Below, piece by piece: positions 48,505 to 56,767 of a stretch of 64,000 bases of DNA. Numbering within the stretch: position 1 is the stretch's first letter; the number at the start of each line of letters is the position of its first letter. This DNA is from Bacteroidia bacterium. Lineage in GTDB: Bacteria > Bacteroidota > Bacteroidia > Bacteroidales > Prolixibacteraceae. The stretch lies in NCBI GenBank assembly GCA_026391315.1, contig JAPLDT010000053.1, forward strand, positions 25,828-89,827, read 5' to 3'. A program made the position numbers and the translations under genes. The notes beneath the pieces are model-generated. The model was not told the DNA's origin. It made no database searches and was given only the letters and a program-made list of their open reading frames with translations.

Positions 48505-49200
48505 CTAAGTTATTTTCGAATGAAAAAGGAAGCCCACTTTTGGAACATTCTCAATTAGAATGTTGGAATCATCCTGCAGGTATTTCCTCAATTTGGAAAT
48601 ATAAACATCCAGACTTCTACCCGAAAAATAGTCGCTGGTACCCCAGATCTTGTTCAAAATCACCTCCCTTTTTACAATCTGGCCTGCATTCTGGATAAGA
48701 ATGTACAACACAGCATTTTCCCTTGCCGTCAGCCTTCGTGATTCCTGGTTGATGTTTAGTGACTGATTTTGAAATTCATAGGTATATTCGCCCAATTGAA
48801 TTTTTTTATTGTCGGCAGCCGGCCTTGCCTCTATCCTGTTGAGGATCGCCTGAATACGACAGAAAAGCTCATCTTCATCAAATGGTTTAGTAATATAATC
48901 ATCAATTCCAAGATTAAAACCTTTGATTTTATCCTCCTTCATTGATCGGGCTGTTACAAGAATGATTGGGACGTCTGATTGCTTCTCCCTGATTTTTTTA
49001 GCAAGGGAAAATCCATCCAATCCAGGTAACATCACGTCCAGAACTGCAAATTGAAAAGAATGAGCATTAAAAGTCTTCCATCCTAATAAGCCATCTTTGC
49101 ACAATGTGACATCAAAACCTTTGGAGGCTAAGAATTCAGTCATCAGGAAACCAAGACTTTGGTCATCTTCGACAAGTAATAATTTAGTTTTTTGTTCCAT
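48505..49200 (-). CDS. OmpR-family response regulator
   Basis: 231 aa. The receiver domain (~1-120) has acidic pocket VEDD, phospho-acceptor Asp in VLDVMLPG, and Lys in ITKPF. A winged-helix DNA-binding domain (~130-231; RLTARENAVLYILIQNAGQIVKREVILNKIWG, SLDVYISKLRKYL) follows. Start is the ATG at 49200, which overlaps the end of the kinase gene by 17 nt. The ORF track start at 49278 lies inside the kinase. It is partner of the sensor kinase directly upstream. Target genes are not evident. The Cys-rich secreted protein upstream of the pair is a neighbour that could belong to its regulon. Confidence 0.92.
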   Translation of the reverse strand: MEQKTKLLLVEDDQSLGFLMTEFLASKGFDVTLCKDGLLGWKTFNAHSFQFAVLDVMLPGLDGFSLAKKIREKQSDVPIILVTARSMKEDKIKGFNLGIDDYITKPFDEDELFCRIQAILNRIEARPAADNKKIQLGEYTYEFQNQSLNINQESRRLTARENAVLYILIQNAGQIVKREVILNKIWGTSDYFSGRSLDVYISKLRKYLQDDSNILIENVPKVGFLFHSKIT

Positions 49201-50467
49201 TTTCTTCCTGTTCTTTCGGGAAAAAGATAGAAAAATTGCTTCCTTTTCCTGGTTCACTTTCGATTTCGATTGAGGCATGGTGTGCCTTCAAAACCTCTTT
49301 CACATAATACAATCCAATACCGAATCCTTTTGTGTTGTGTTGATTACCTGATGGTATTCTGTAATATTTGTCAAAGATTTTCTTTTTCTCGCCATGGGCC
49401 ATACCTATTCCTTTGTCCAAAATACTTACCTGAATACCTTTGCTTGAATTTTTTAGGACAATTGTGATTTCAATCAAATCAGGTGAATACTTGCAGGCAT
49501 TTGCCAATAGATTCAATATCACATGGACCAATTCATTGTGATCGCCACGGATCAGGAATGAACCTTTTTCGTATTGTCTAATGATCTTACCTTCACATTG
49601 TTCAACATGAATTTCGATAGATCGGATCGCCTCTTCAAGAATGATTGTTAGATCCAATGTTTCGAACCTGAAGGCCAGATTGTTTTGTTCGATGGCTGCC
49701 AGTTGAAGGATATGGTCGGATTGTCGTTGAAGACGTTTGTTCTCCTCTATGATTGTATCCGTATATTTTTGGATCTTGGAATTGCCGGAAGCCTCAGGGG
49801 TCTGGTTTATCATTTTGGCAGCAAGCGAGATACTGGAGATAGGCGTTCTGAATTCGTGAGCAAGATTATTCACCATCTCCTTGATATTATTGGAAAGGCT
49901 AACTTCCTTCAGATAGTAACGAATCACCAGGAAGAATGAAATGCCGATGAGCAAAATTAAGAGAACCGAGCCGGTAAACATCAATCCCATGTGGTGCATG
50001 AAAAATTTGTATCGGTTTGGGAAAACAACTCCTATTTCCGTATCCGAAATTTTAAGGGCGCTATTTAAACTAAGCCGATAACAGGAGGCACCAACCAATT
50101 GATCCAGATTGTTGATTTTCAGCGTGTCTTTGCCCTTGAAAATAGCAAGGTCATAAGCCAGGTCGATATCATACAAAGCAAGCTCATCCCTGATTTGACG
50201 ATCGAGATTTTGCCAGACGTGGGGTGGATGGTTCCTGCTGGCCCTGAAAGAACTATCGCAGGAGATGCTTTTTTGCATGGATTGACACATGTCCTCATCT
50301 TTGCTCAAAGCAGCAATTGATTGATTGAGCGCTACCCGTACGCTTTTACTGAAAAGTGCCTCCTCGATCCGGTAGGAGTAAAGCAACCAATGAACCTGCA
50401 ATCCCAATAGCAGCAGGATTGACAGGAGTGCGGTAAAAACCAGAATTCTCCTTTTTAGTTGGCTCAT
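49184..50467 (-). CDS. Sensor histidine kinase
   Basis: 427 aa. TM1 at ~8-30 (ILVFTALLSILLLLGLQVHWLL), a ~130-residue periplasmic sensor region with two Cys (EDMCQSMQKSISCDSS), TM2 at ~160-185 (GSVLLILLIGISFFLVIRYYL). The HisKA domain carries HEFRTPISSISLAAK with the phosphorylated His. The HATPase has the N box NLLANACKYS, DKGIGM and GFGIGLYYVKEV. The architecture resembles RprX-type kinases of Bacteroidota. Cognate regulator gene overlaps its 3' end. The stimulus is unknown. Confidence 0.92.
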   Translation of the reverse strand: MSQLKRRILVFTALLSILLLLGLQVHWLLYSYRIEEALFSKSVRVALNQSIAALSKDEDMCQSMQKSISCDSSFRASRNHPPHVWQNLDRQIRDELALYDIDLAYDLAIFKGKDTLKINNLDQLVGASCYRLSLNSALKISDTEIGVVFPNRYKFFMHHMGLMFTGSVLLILLIGISFFLVIRYYLKEVSLSNNIKEMVNNLAHEFRTPISSISLAAKMINQTPEASGNSKIQKYTDTIIEENKRLQRQSDHILQLAAIEQNNLAFRFETLDLTIILEEAIRSIEIHVEQCEGKIIRQYEKGSFLIRGDHNELVHVILNLLANACKYSPDLIEITIVLKNSSKGIQVSILDKGIGMAHGEKKKIFDKYYRIPSGNQHNTKGFGIGLYYVKEVLKAHHASIEIESEPGKGSNFSIFFPKEQEENGTKN

Positions 50468-50591
50468 GCCAACAAAATTAAGAACAAATTCAAATGATTA
50501 TAATTTTTAACATCGTATTAACAACAACCAGTGTCGAACGCATCATTTTTTTATTTTATTTTGAATTTAAATAAACAGTAAAATTGACGTT

Positions 50592-50813
50592 ATGAAAAAA
50601 TTAGCTCTTGTATTATCTTTCGTTTTCTGTGCAGCCATGATAGCTCCTGCTTTCGCAGCAGATCCAGTAAAACCAGCCGCCAAAACAGAATGTGCCAAAG
50701 CATGTGCCAAAGATGGTAAAACTTGTACCAAAGAAGGTGCAGCTTGCTGCAAAGCTGGTGCTGCTGCCAGCAAAGATGGTAAAGCTACGGTTACTCCACC
50801 AGCTAAAAAGTAA
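50592..50813 (+). CDS. Small secreted Cys/Lys/Ala-rich protein
   Basis: 73 aa. Signal peptide KLALVLSFVFCAAMIAPAFA, then a ~50-residue mature peptide rich in Ala, Lys and Cys (ECAKACAKDGKTCTKEGAACC). Its five Cys are in short C-x3-C / x5 / CC spacing, and it ends in TPPAKK. No known family. The arrangement suggests metal binding or disulfide formation in the periplasm. It is divergent from the sensor kinase gene (124 bp between starts) and has its own terminator, so it is a real, monocistronic gene. The start is the ATG at 50592. Confidence 0.7.
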   Translation: MKKLALVLSFVFCAAMIAPAFAADPVKPAAKTECAKACAKDGKTCTKEGAACCKAGAAASKDGKATVTPPAKK

Positions 50814-50829
50814 TTTAGTTTATAATTTG

Positions 50830-50862
50830 AAAAAAAAAGAGGCTCTTGTCTCTTTTTTTTTG
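50830..50862 (+). terminator. Hairpin terminator after the small secreted protein
   Basis: aaaaaaaagaggc and gtctctttttttt form a stem with a TCTT loop and ends in a T9 tract, 17 bp after the stop at 50813. Confidence 0.8.
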
Positions 50863-50876
50863 CTTAACAAAGGTGA

Positions 50877-52343
50877 TTACTTACCATCAAATATTGCAGA
50901 ATTGTTTTTGTAGCTGATCAGATTCTTGGCCATACCATTGAAAATGAAGAGATGAAAGGGCAATTCAGCATACCAGTAAAGTCGGCCGGCAACACCCACA
51001 GGTCTGAAAGTCGCTGTTTGTTGCAGAAAAGGTTTACCCGCTTTTTGAATAATTTTAAACTCTAGCCAGGCCTCTCCAGGTAATTTCATTTCCGCATAGA
51101 GTAACAATCTTTTGTTTTGTTTGTCGGCTGCCAATACACGCCAAAAGTCGAGAGTGTCACCGGTATGGATCGAATTTGTATTGGTTCTGCCTCTGCGCAA
51201 ACCAACTCCTCCTGACAATTTATCCACATATCCCCGGATATTCCAAAGCCAGTTGCCATAGTACCATCCACGGTCTCCTCCAATCGACCACATGTTGCAA
51301 AGCACCTGGTCGATGCTTGTCGTAATTTCCATTTTCCTCCTGTCTCTGTAGCATCCTTTTGTAGGGATTTTCACATGCTCAAGCAATGAATTGTCTTCGT
51401 AACTTGAGATTAGCGAATCTTTCCAGCTAGAAACCACGTTGTTTTGTTCTATCCGCAGAAAAGCTAGTTTTACCGCCTCCTTATAAGATATCAATTGAAT
51501 GTTAAGCAGTTGATTAAGATCATTGGCTCTTGGAATCACATCCTTCTTCATGCTGTCGATCAACTGTTTGGCGAGTCTAACCGAAGTGGAAGTAATCAAA
51601 TTCACCCAATAGGAAGAAAACCTGGAGGCATTCAAAGGAAGTGTAAAGATGTATCGTTTCATTCCTCTGACTTCCGCGAATTGATGCAACATCTCCTTAA
51701 AGGATAAAATATCAGGCCCTCCAATTTCATAACACTTGCCATAAGTTTCAGGTCTTGACACAACACCGCTCAAGTATTCAAGCACATTCCTGATTGCAAT
51801 GGGTTGACTTTTGGTATTGATCCACCTGGGAGCCACCATCACAGGGAGCAGTTCAACCAGATCGCGAATGATTTCAAAATTGGCGCTGCCCGATCCCACA
51901 ATGATTTCTGCTTTAAAAGAGGTCACCGGTATGCCGCTGTTTTCCAAAATTTTTTCTATACTATTTTTTGAGCAGGATAGATCGGTAGATAGATGACTTG
52001 TTAAGCTTCCAAGATATATAATCTGCTTAGCAGTTGTTTGTTGGATAAGGTTGACGAAATTCATTGCCGGAGAATCGTTGTGATACCCGGGATCATCCCT
52101 CTTGTTGCTCATTGAATCTATCAGATAGTAGGCAACATCAATAGGCTGAATGAGTTCAGTAGGATTTATCTCTTTTAGAAAATCAATTTCGAAAAGAGAG
52201 ACGTTGATGTGTCTGTAAATTCCTCCGTTAGGAAATCTGTTTTTATCCCTGACACAGCAAATCACCTCATGACCTTGCTCCAAGAGAACAGGAAGCAGTC
52301 TTTTCCCAATGTATCCGGTTGCACCTGTCAGTAATATCTTCAT
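50877..52343 (-). CDS. NAD(P)-binding epimerase-like protein with DUF2867 domain
   Basis: 488 aa. The N-terminal extended SDR-like fold has LLTGATGYIGKRLLPVLLEQGHEV (NAD(P)-binding GxxGxxG) and spans ~1-300. The C-terminal ~180 residues (SIGGDRGWYYGNWLWNIRGYVDKL, GDTLDFWRVLA, and AWLEFKI) are a DUF2867-type domain. Such fusions are widespread, but the substrate is not known. A tunnel-like hydrophobic-ligand role has been suggested for related domains, without proof. A hydrophobic segment near the C-terminus (YWYAELPFHLFIFNGM) may touch the membrane. Convergent with the small Cys-rich gene. Full length by comparison with the family pattern. Confidence 0.8.
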   Translation of the reverse strand: MKILLTGATGYIGKRLLPVLLEQGHEVICCVRDKNRFPNGGIYRHINVSLFEIDFLKEINPTELIQPIDVAYYLIDSMSNKRDDPGYHNDSPAMNFVNLIQQTTAKQIIYLGSLTSHLSTDLSCSKNSIEKILENSGIPVTSFKAEIIVGSGSANFEIIRDLVELLPVMVAPRWINTKSQPIAIRNVLEYLSGVVSRPETYGKCYEIGGPDILSFKEMLHQFAEVRGMKRYIFTLPLNASRFSSYWVNLITSTSVRLAKQLIDSMKKDVIPRANDLNQLLNIQLISYKEAVKLAFLRIEQNNVVSSWKDSLISSYEDNSLLEHVKIPTKGCYRDRRKMEITTSIDQVLCNMWSIGGDRGWYYGNWLWNIRGYVDKLSGGVGLRRGRTNTNSIHTGDTLDFWRVLAADKQNKRLLLYAEMKLPGEAWLEFKIIQKAGKPFLQQTATFRPVGVAGRLYWYAELPFHLFIFNGMAKNLISYKNNSAIFDGK

Positions 52344-52940
52344 CTGTCATTTTTGTATCGGAATACCTTGATATGCAGCGTTATTTCTTATGAAAAAGAG
52401 GTCTGTTTTCGATGCAGCAAGATAAGCAATTTGCATCCAAAACACAGCTATTATCAAGAATAAAACAAAAAGAATCGGGTTATGGTTTATTAAATCTGAT
52501 TCTTGTTTTCAAAATTCAATTTCAAAATTTCAGACTGTTCCAAGCTTTGTTCGTTGAATTTTTAATTGGAATCATTACAAATACAGTGTTTTACCTAATT
52601 TATATTGAAAATAAATTGGATTAGAGTCTGTTTGACACCATTTTGTTATGGTATTTTAAGTCACTTATATTCAGTTAGATATCAAATTGATGAAATTGGC
52701 TTTAAGGAAAAATTATTCGCTTTTTTTAATTTTAGAATGATTTCATAAAGTTCGATGAAAATCCTGTCTGATGAAATCATATCCTAAATTTCATCCATTC
52801 TATTAGATTTGCGACAGGTTTTGGTTAAGGCAGCTTACATTCTTCAATCGGATATAAGTTTGTTGTTACCAAATAATTTTATTATCTTCACTGCTTAAGA
52901 CGCAAATAATAAGATAATTAGCCATACATTTAGTATTATC
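52344..52940. other. 597-bp intergenic region upstream of the cytochrome operon
   Basis: No convincing gene. The only ORF (52412-52624) has low-complexity content and no family features. Near the 3' part is an inverted repeat GATGAAAT N10 ATTTCATC (52770-52795), followed by TAGATTTG at 52804-52811, an exact TAnnTTTG box about 130 bp before the start of the cytochrome b-like gene. These are the most likely regulatory elements of the operon. Confidence 0.5.
52770..52795. promoter_or_regulatory. Candidate operator palindrome upstream of the electron-conduit operon
   Basis: GATGAAAT and ATTTCATC are perfect 8-bp arms around catatcctaa. The same half-site (GATGAAA) also occurs just upstream at 52754-52760. 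It precedes the TAGATTTG box by 8 bp, where an activator or repressor could act. Confidence 0.35.
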
Positions 52941-53801
52941 ATGAAATTGAAAGACTCCACAATTCATCAAATTGTAATATCTTCCCTGGTTGTGATTGTA
53001 GTGACCACTGTCTCTGTTCTGTTATACATAGGATACAATTACTATTCAATACCATTGGAGGAGCGGCCTTTCCATGCATTGAACCAAACTTTTAAAGCAA
53101 GCGGACTTGTTGGCCATGGTCTGGGCATTGTAGGTTCTTTGTTGATTCTGTTTGGAGTTTTCTCATACATGTTAAGGAAACGGTTGCGGATTTTCTCCAG
53201 GATTGGAATTCTTAAGCATTGGCTGGAGTTCCATATTTTCCTCTGTACCCTGGGTCCTTTTCTTATTCTCTTTCACACAACATTCAAATTCGGAGGAATT
53301 GTAGCGGTTAGTTTCTGGAGTATGGTGGCAGTCTTCCTGAGTGGAATTCTTGGACGATATATTTATCTTCAAATACCAAGATCTATTGAAGGTCAGGAGC
53401 TTACACTACTTGAGCTGGAAGATCAAAAAATTGAAATGAACAAACAGCTTAGGCAAACTGTTACATTGGATGAGAGCATTTATGAATTGATCGGTAATTT
53501 TCCGGATAAATCAAAAGGGCAAACTAGTTTTTTTGGTCGAAGCAAGGAAGAGCGAGTTGCTTTGAAAAAATTGAGAGTTGAATTAAAGAGTCAAAGAATC
53601 CCTATTAAGAGGGCAAAGGAAATTGTTCAACTTTTTAAGAGCCAGTTAGGTCTGAAGAAGCGGATAGAGCGATTGGTTACCATGCAGAAACTTTTTGCCT
53701 ATTGGCATGTTGCTCATTTACCATTTGCGCTGATTATGTTGATAGTCATGATCATTCATGTAGTGGTAGCAGTCACTTTTGGATACAAATGGATTTTTTA
53801 G
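52941..53801 (+). CDS. Membrane cytochrome b-like protein
   Basis: 286 aa. Five hydrophobic segments: ~9-31, ~52-75, ~92-113, ~116-140 and ~255-284. His residues lie at positions suited to bind heme between helices: LVGHGLG (TM2), EFHIF and ILFHTTF (TM3), YWHVAHLP and MIIHVVV (TM5). Between TM4 and TM5 is a ~110-residue charged helical region, probably cytoplasmic. I infer a diheme-type cytochrome b that passes electrons between the cytoplasmic side/quinone pool and periplasmic cytochromes. It is first in the five-gene cluster, and its stop is 2 nt before the next start. Confidence 0.65.
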   Translation: MKLKDSTIHQIVISSLVVIVVTTVSVLLYIGYNYYSIPLEERPFHALNQTFKASGLVGHGLGIVGSLLILFGVFSYMLRKRLRIFSRIGILKHWLEFHIFLCTLGPFLILFHTTFKFGGIVAVSFWSMVAVFLSGILGRYIYLQIPRSIEGQELTLLELEDQKIEMNKQLRQTVTLDESIYELIGNFPDKSKGQTSFFGRSKEERVALKKLRVELKSQRIPIKRAKEIVQLFKSQLGLKKRIERLVTMQKLFAYWHVAHLPFALIMLIVMIIHVVVAVTFGYKWIF

Positions 53802-53803
53802 CT

Positions 53804-55141
53804 ATGGAAGCACTAATAGAAAAATTGGTAACCTATTTGGTTGTTACGATTTTCATTGTAGCAATTATCGCAATCTATCTCTACAGACAAAAAAGGAATT
53901 CCCGTATAGTGGAAGCTAAAATTGCCATCGCAAAAGAAGAGGGAATGCATGAACCTGTCTCCTTACATCCTGTCATTGATGTGAACAGCTGCATCAAAAG
54001 CGGAGCCTGCATTACAGCATGTCCTGAAAAGGATATTATTGGGATCAAAGATGGGAAAGCCACGATAATAAATGCATCGCATTGTATCGGCCACGGCGCC
54101 TGTTTTCATGCCTGTCCTGTTCAAGCCATTACCCTGTTTATTGGAACCGAAAAGCGGGGTGTTGAACTACCACATGTCGATCAAACCTTTGAATCCAACG
54201 TGCCTGGAGTTTATATTGCCGGAGAGATGGGTGGAATGGGGCTGATCAAGAATTCGGTCGAGCAGGGGAAGCAAGCTGTTGAGAATCTGATCAAAAAGAT
54301 AGATAAAAGTGTGAACGCCCAGTATGATCTGATCATCATAGGTGCCGGTCCGGCAGGTGTGGCAGCCTCTTTGAACGCAAAAAAAAATAAACTAAATGCC
54401 TTGACCCTGGAACAGGATAGTTTAGGCGGGACAGTATTTACGTTTCCCCGTCAAAAAATTGTCATGACTTCTGCCATGGATTTGCCGCTGCATGGGAAAG
54501 TTAAGTTATTTGAAACCAGTAAATTGGAGTTGTTAAATCTTTGGACAGAAGTAATTTCAAAGAATCAAATTAGTTTGATAGAAAATGCAAAAGTTGAGTC
54601 TGTTACTCCGACCGATAAGTATTTTATAACCAAGACATTAAGCGGGGATGAATATACTTCAAGAAAAGTTTTGTTGGCCATTGGCAGGAGAGGATCTCCG
54701 CGGAAACTGAACGTTCCTGGTGAAGAGAGTATGAAAGTGGCTTACCGATTACTTGAACCTGAGCTTATTGAAGGTAAAAAAATTCTGGTAGTAGGAGGAG
54801 GGGATTCAGCGATTGAATCGGCATTGCTTCTTGTCGACCAAAATCAGGTGACAATATCATATAGAAGCGAGGTTTTCGGGAGGTTAAAACCCAAAAACAA
54901 TGAAAAAATAAAGGAAGCCATCGCGAATAATAAGGTTAATGTTCTGTTTAATTCCAACATAGCCGGCATTGAGGACCATCAGGTAAAGATACAGAAGACA
55001 GATAGTGAAAAGGAATTGGTTCTGGAAAACGACCTGGTGTATATTTTTGCTGGAGGAGAATTGCCAACACAATTTCTTGAAAAGATAGGAATCCGAATTA
55101 CTAAGAAATTTGGGGAAGCCATTTTAAAACACGAGGAGTAA
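53804..55141 (+). CDS. Membrane-anchored Fe-S / flavin NAD(P)-type oxidoreductase
   Basis: 445 aa. N-terminal membrane anchor (LVTYLVVTIFIVAIIAIYLY), then two ferredoxin-like motifs, CIKSGACITACP and CIGHGACFHACP. Next a pyridine-nucleotide-disulfide oxidoreductase/TrxR-like fold with FAD site IIGAGPAGVAAS and a second Rossmann GGGDSAIESALLL. In both Fe-S motifs the usual second Cys is replaced (Ser, His). The short link PHVDQTFESNVPGVYIAGEMGGMGL lies between them and the flavin part. It likely passes electrons between NAD(P)H (or ferredoxin) and the adjacent cytochrome b. The start at 53804 follows the upstream stop by 2 nt; an ATG at 53789 is in frame and would overlap. Confidence 0.8.
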   Translation: MEALIEKLVTYLVVTIFIVAIIAIYLYRQKRNSRIVEAKIAIAKEEGMHEPVSLHPVIDVNSCIKSGACITACPEKDIIGIKDGKATIINASHCIGHGACFHACPVQAITLFIGTEKRGVELPHVDQTFESNVPGVYIAGEMGGMGLIKNSVEQGKQAVENLIKKIDKSVNAQYDLIIIGAGPAGVAASLNAKKNKLNALTLEQDSLGGTVFTFPRQKIVMTSAMDLPLHGKVKLFETSKLELLNLWTEVISKNQISLIENAKVESVTPTDKYFITKTLSGDEYTSRKVLLAIGRRGSPRKLNVPGEESMKVAYRLLEPELIEGKKILVVGGGDSAIESALLLVDQNQVTISYRSEVFGRLKPKNNEKIKEAIANNKVNVLFNSNIAGIEDHQVKIQKTDSEKELVLENDLVYIFAGGELPTQFLEKIGIRITKKFGEAILKHEE

Positions 55142-55162
55142 TTGATGATAGTAGATTGAGGT

Positions 55163-56767
55163 ATGATTAAGAGCAAGTCTTTACAAAGGATAATCGTCAT
55201 TTTATGTGCCATGATACTGTCAATGAGAGGAATGGCTCAAATTTCGCCCGGAGATCTCACCAAAGTGCATGCCCATCTGGAAGGGATGGCCAATTGTACC
55301 TTGTGTCATACCTTGGGGGCCAAGGTTTCCAACGAAAAATGCCTTGATTGTCACAAAGAAATCAAAAAACGTTTGGATGAATCAAAAGGATTTCATGCTT
55401 CCTCCAAAGTAAAAGGAAAAGATTGCATCATTTGTCACAGTGACCATTACGGACGAAATTATGATATTGTCCACCTAGTGAAAGATAAATTTGATCACAA
55501 CGATACCGGTTACAAATTAGAAGGAAAGCACTCAAAAAAAGATTGTCTGGATTGCCATAAGAAGGAGAATATTGCTGACAAACAGCTAAAGAGCAAACAT
55601 GAGACGTTTTTGGGGTTGAACGATCTTTGTTTGACCTGTCATGAAGATTACCACCAAAAGACGCTCTCTGTGAACTGTTTGAATTGTCATATCGTCGATG
55701 CCTTTAAACCTGCTTCAAAATTCAACCATACAAAGGCCAAGTACCAGTTACGGGGAAAACATACAGAGGTGACCTGTGTGAAGTGCCACGCTTTAAACGT
55801 AAGAAATGGGAAAAATTTTCAGCAATTTACCGGTTTACAATTTCAAAATTGTGTGAATTGTCACAAGGATCCGCACGAAAACAAATTCGGCCAAAATTGC
55901 ACCCAATGTCATGTGGAAACCTCTTTCCAGACTGTTAAGGGTATTGGTCAGTTTGACCATAGCAAAACGGGATTTTTACTGGAAGGACGACATGCTCAGG
56001 TAGCCTGTAAATTATGTCATAAAGTAAATATCACTGCGCCGGTCAAGCACGAAAAATGTACGGATTGCCACAAAGACTACCATAAAAATCAATTTGTGAA
56101 AGATGGCAAATCCCCGGATTGTTCTGAGTGTCATGATGCGACGGGTTTCACCAGGTTTTCATATTCGTTTGAAAAGCACAACTTAACCAAATTCAAGCTT
56201 GAGGGAGCGCATCAGGCTACACCCTGCTTTGAATGTCATAAGAAAGAGAAGGATTGGAATTTCAGGGGGATCGGTGAACGCTGTGTCGATTGCCACAAGG
56301 ACATTCACCAAAACTTGATCGATGCCAAATATTACCCTTCCCAAAAGTGTGAAAATTGCCATCAATCATCGGCCTGGAGTGACGTAAAGTTTGACCATCA
56401 ACTTACATCATTCGCCCTTGAAGGCAAACATGCTACTGCAACTTGCAGAAAATGCCATTTCAAAGATAACAGAGTAAGTATTGACAGTCAGAGATTTAAT
56501 GCCTTGAAAGCTAGTTGTGAGAATTGTCACAACGATGTTCATCACGCACAATTCAATGAGAATAAGGAGATCGTTTGCCTGAGGTGTCATGGTTTCGAAA
56601 ATTGGAAACCAGAAAAATTTAACCACAATTCCACACGGTTTAAGTTAGACGGAGGTCACAAGGATGTTGCATGTATAAAATGCCATAAACCCATAACAGA
56701 AGGGAATTTGAGATATATTAACTACAAATTTAAAGAGATATTATGCGCAACTTGTCACTTACAATAG
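55163..56767 (+). CDS. 20-heme c-type cytochrome
   Basis: 534 aa with signal peptide (IIVILCAMILSMRGMAQ). I count 20 CXXCH heme-binding motifs, from CTLCH near residue 45 to CATCH at the C-terminus, i.e. one per ~27 residues, with many extra His for axial ligation. The recurring pattern FxHxxTxFxLEGxHxxVxCxxCH places a second His near each heme, typical of cytochrome c3/c7-like multiheme proteins. It is likely periplasmic. It carries electrons from the inner membrane module to the 43-heme protein encoded next. Its stop overlaps the next start by 25 nt, so expression is coupled. No lipobox is present. Confidence 0.9.
   Translation: MIKSKSLQRIIVILCAMILSMRGMAQISPGDLTKVHAHLEGMANCTLCHTLGAKVSNEKCLDCHKEIKKRLDESKGFHASSKVKGKDCIICHSDHYGRNYDIVHLVKDKFDHNDTGYKLEGKHSKKDCLDCHKKENIADKQLKSKHETFLGLNDLCLTCHEDYHQKTLSVNCLNCHIVDAFKPASKFNHTKAKYQLRGKHTEVTCVKCHALNVRNGKNFQQFTGLQFQNCVNCHKDPHENKFGQNCTQCHVETSFQTVKGIGQFDHSKTGFLLEGRHAQVACKLCHKVNITAPVKHEKCTDCHKDYHKNQFVKDGKSPDCSECHDATGFTRFSYSFEKHNLTKFKLEGAHQATPCFECHKKEKDWNFRGIGERCVDCHKDIHQNLIDAKYYPSQKCENCHQSSAWSDVKFDHQLTSFALEGKHATATCRKCHFKDNRVSIDSQRFNALKASCENCHNDVHHAQFNENKEIVCLRCHGFENWKPEKFNHNSTRFKLDGGHKDVACIKCHKPITEGNLRYINYKFKEILCATCHLQ

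Noticed and set aside
52412-52624. 70-residue ORF upstream of the cytochrome operon
   Set aside because: It has no recognisable family features, no start-context support and biased AT-rich composition.
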